In this document: piece after piece, positions 19,577 through 19,614 of the stretch
Layout of the letters: every line of letters begins with the position of its first letter
Position numbering within the stretch: position 1 is the first letter of the stretch
From: an uncultured Muribaculaceae bacterium
Lineage (GTDB): Bacteria > Bacteroidota > Bacteroidia > Bacteroidales > Muribaculaceae
DNA length: 19,614 nt
Assembly: GCA_910584735.1 (NCBI GenBank)
Contig: CAJUBM010000048.1
Coordinates: 1 to 19,614, forward strand
Direction: 5' to 3'
The notes under the pieces: generated by a model
Databases searched by the model: none
The model's input: only the letters and a program-made list of their open reading frames with translations
Told to the model about the DNA's origin: nothing
Position numbers and translations under genes: made by a program

Positions 19577-19614
19577 GAGAGAGGCGTTTGGACGGTGCTG
19601 AACCAGCCTTGACG

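Noticed and set aside
19443..19614. Integrase gene start or attachment core at the right edge
   Set aside because: No recombinase coding sequence is readable in these bases and no matching core repeat was found near the left boundary.

Overview
The window looks like most of a Bacteroidales (gut Bacteroidetes) prophage or phage-derived element. The host group is inferred from several promoter elements matching the Bacteroidetes consensus (TTTG, about 20 bp, TAnnTTTG), from AT-rich leaders mostly without a Shine-Dalgarno sequence, and from phage proteins of kinds I associate with Bacteroides-group prophages. No rRNA, tRNA, CRISPR array or integrase is visible, so species and mobility cannot be settled.

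Layout, read in the main direction of transcription (minus strand, right to left). At 17.7-19.5 kb lies a regulatory switch. Two HTH genes point right (18525-19064 and 19101-19442), a small Cro-like HTH gene points left (18139-18351), and two near-perfect promoters face each other between them. The early block (about 18.0-12.8 kb) holds a hypothetical gene, a primase with a TOPRIM-like region, an SF3-type helicase, a C5-cytosine methyltransferase split into two frames, and a small hypothetical gene. A 528-base non-coding region (12245-12772) follows, with twelve GTTAC motifs, a GC-rich hairpin and a polypurine tract. It is a strong candidate for a replication origin or a control region. The virion block (12.2-7.2 kb) carries two small conserved phage proteins, an S49-type head protease, a small scaffold-like ORF separated from the capsid ORF by one in-frame TGA, the putative major capsid protein, and a second virion protein. 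It ends at a clear terminator. A HigB/HigA toxin-antitoxin pair sits next with its own promoter, palindromic operator and terminator. The packaging block (6.3-1.8 kb) restarts at another promoter: a coiled-coil protein, a possible small ORF, a beta-class DNA methyltransferase, a small HTH protein (candidate TerS), a hypothetical protein and the large terminase TerL.

Left of a weak terminator (1747-1773) the DNA becomes AT-rich. It holds a two-gene operon: an unknown 159-aa protein and a DEDDh exonuclease with a C-terminal BRCT domain. That BRCT domain is cut off by the right end of an IS30-family element at the window edge.

The genes would work together as lysogeny control, then DNA replication and self-methylation, then capsid assembly and maturation, then DNA packaging. 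Portal, connector, tail and lysis genes are not visible. Three genes are broken by single-base-scale events: a TGA before the capsid, a +1 shift between primase and helicase, and a -1 shift in the cytosine methyltransferase. The element may be a decaying prophage, a capsid-forming satellite, a case of recoding, or partly a sequencing artefact.
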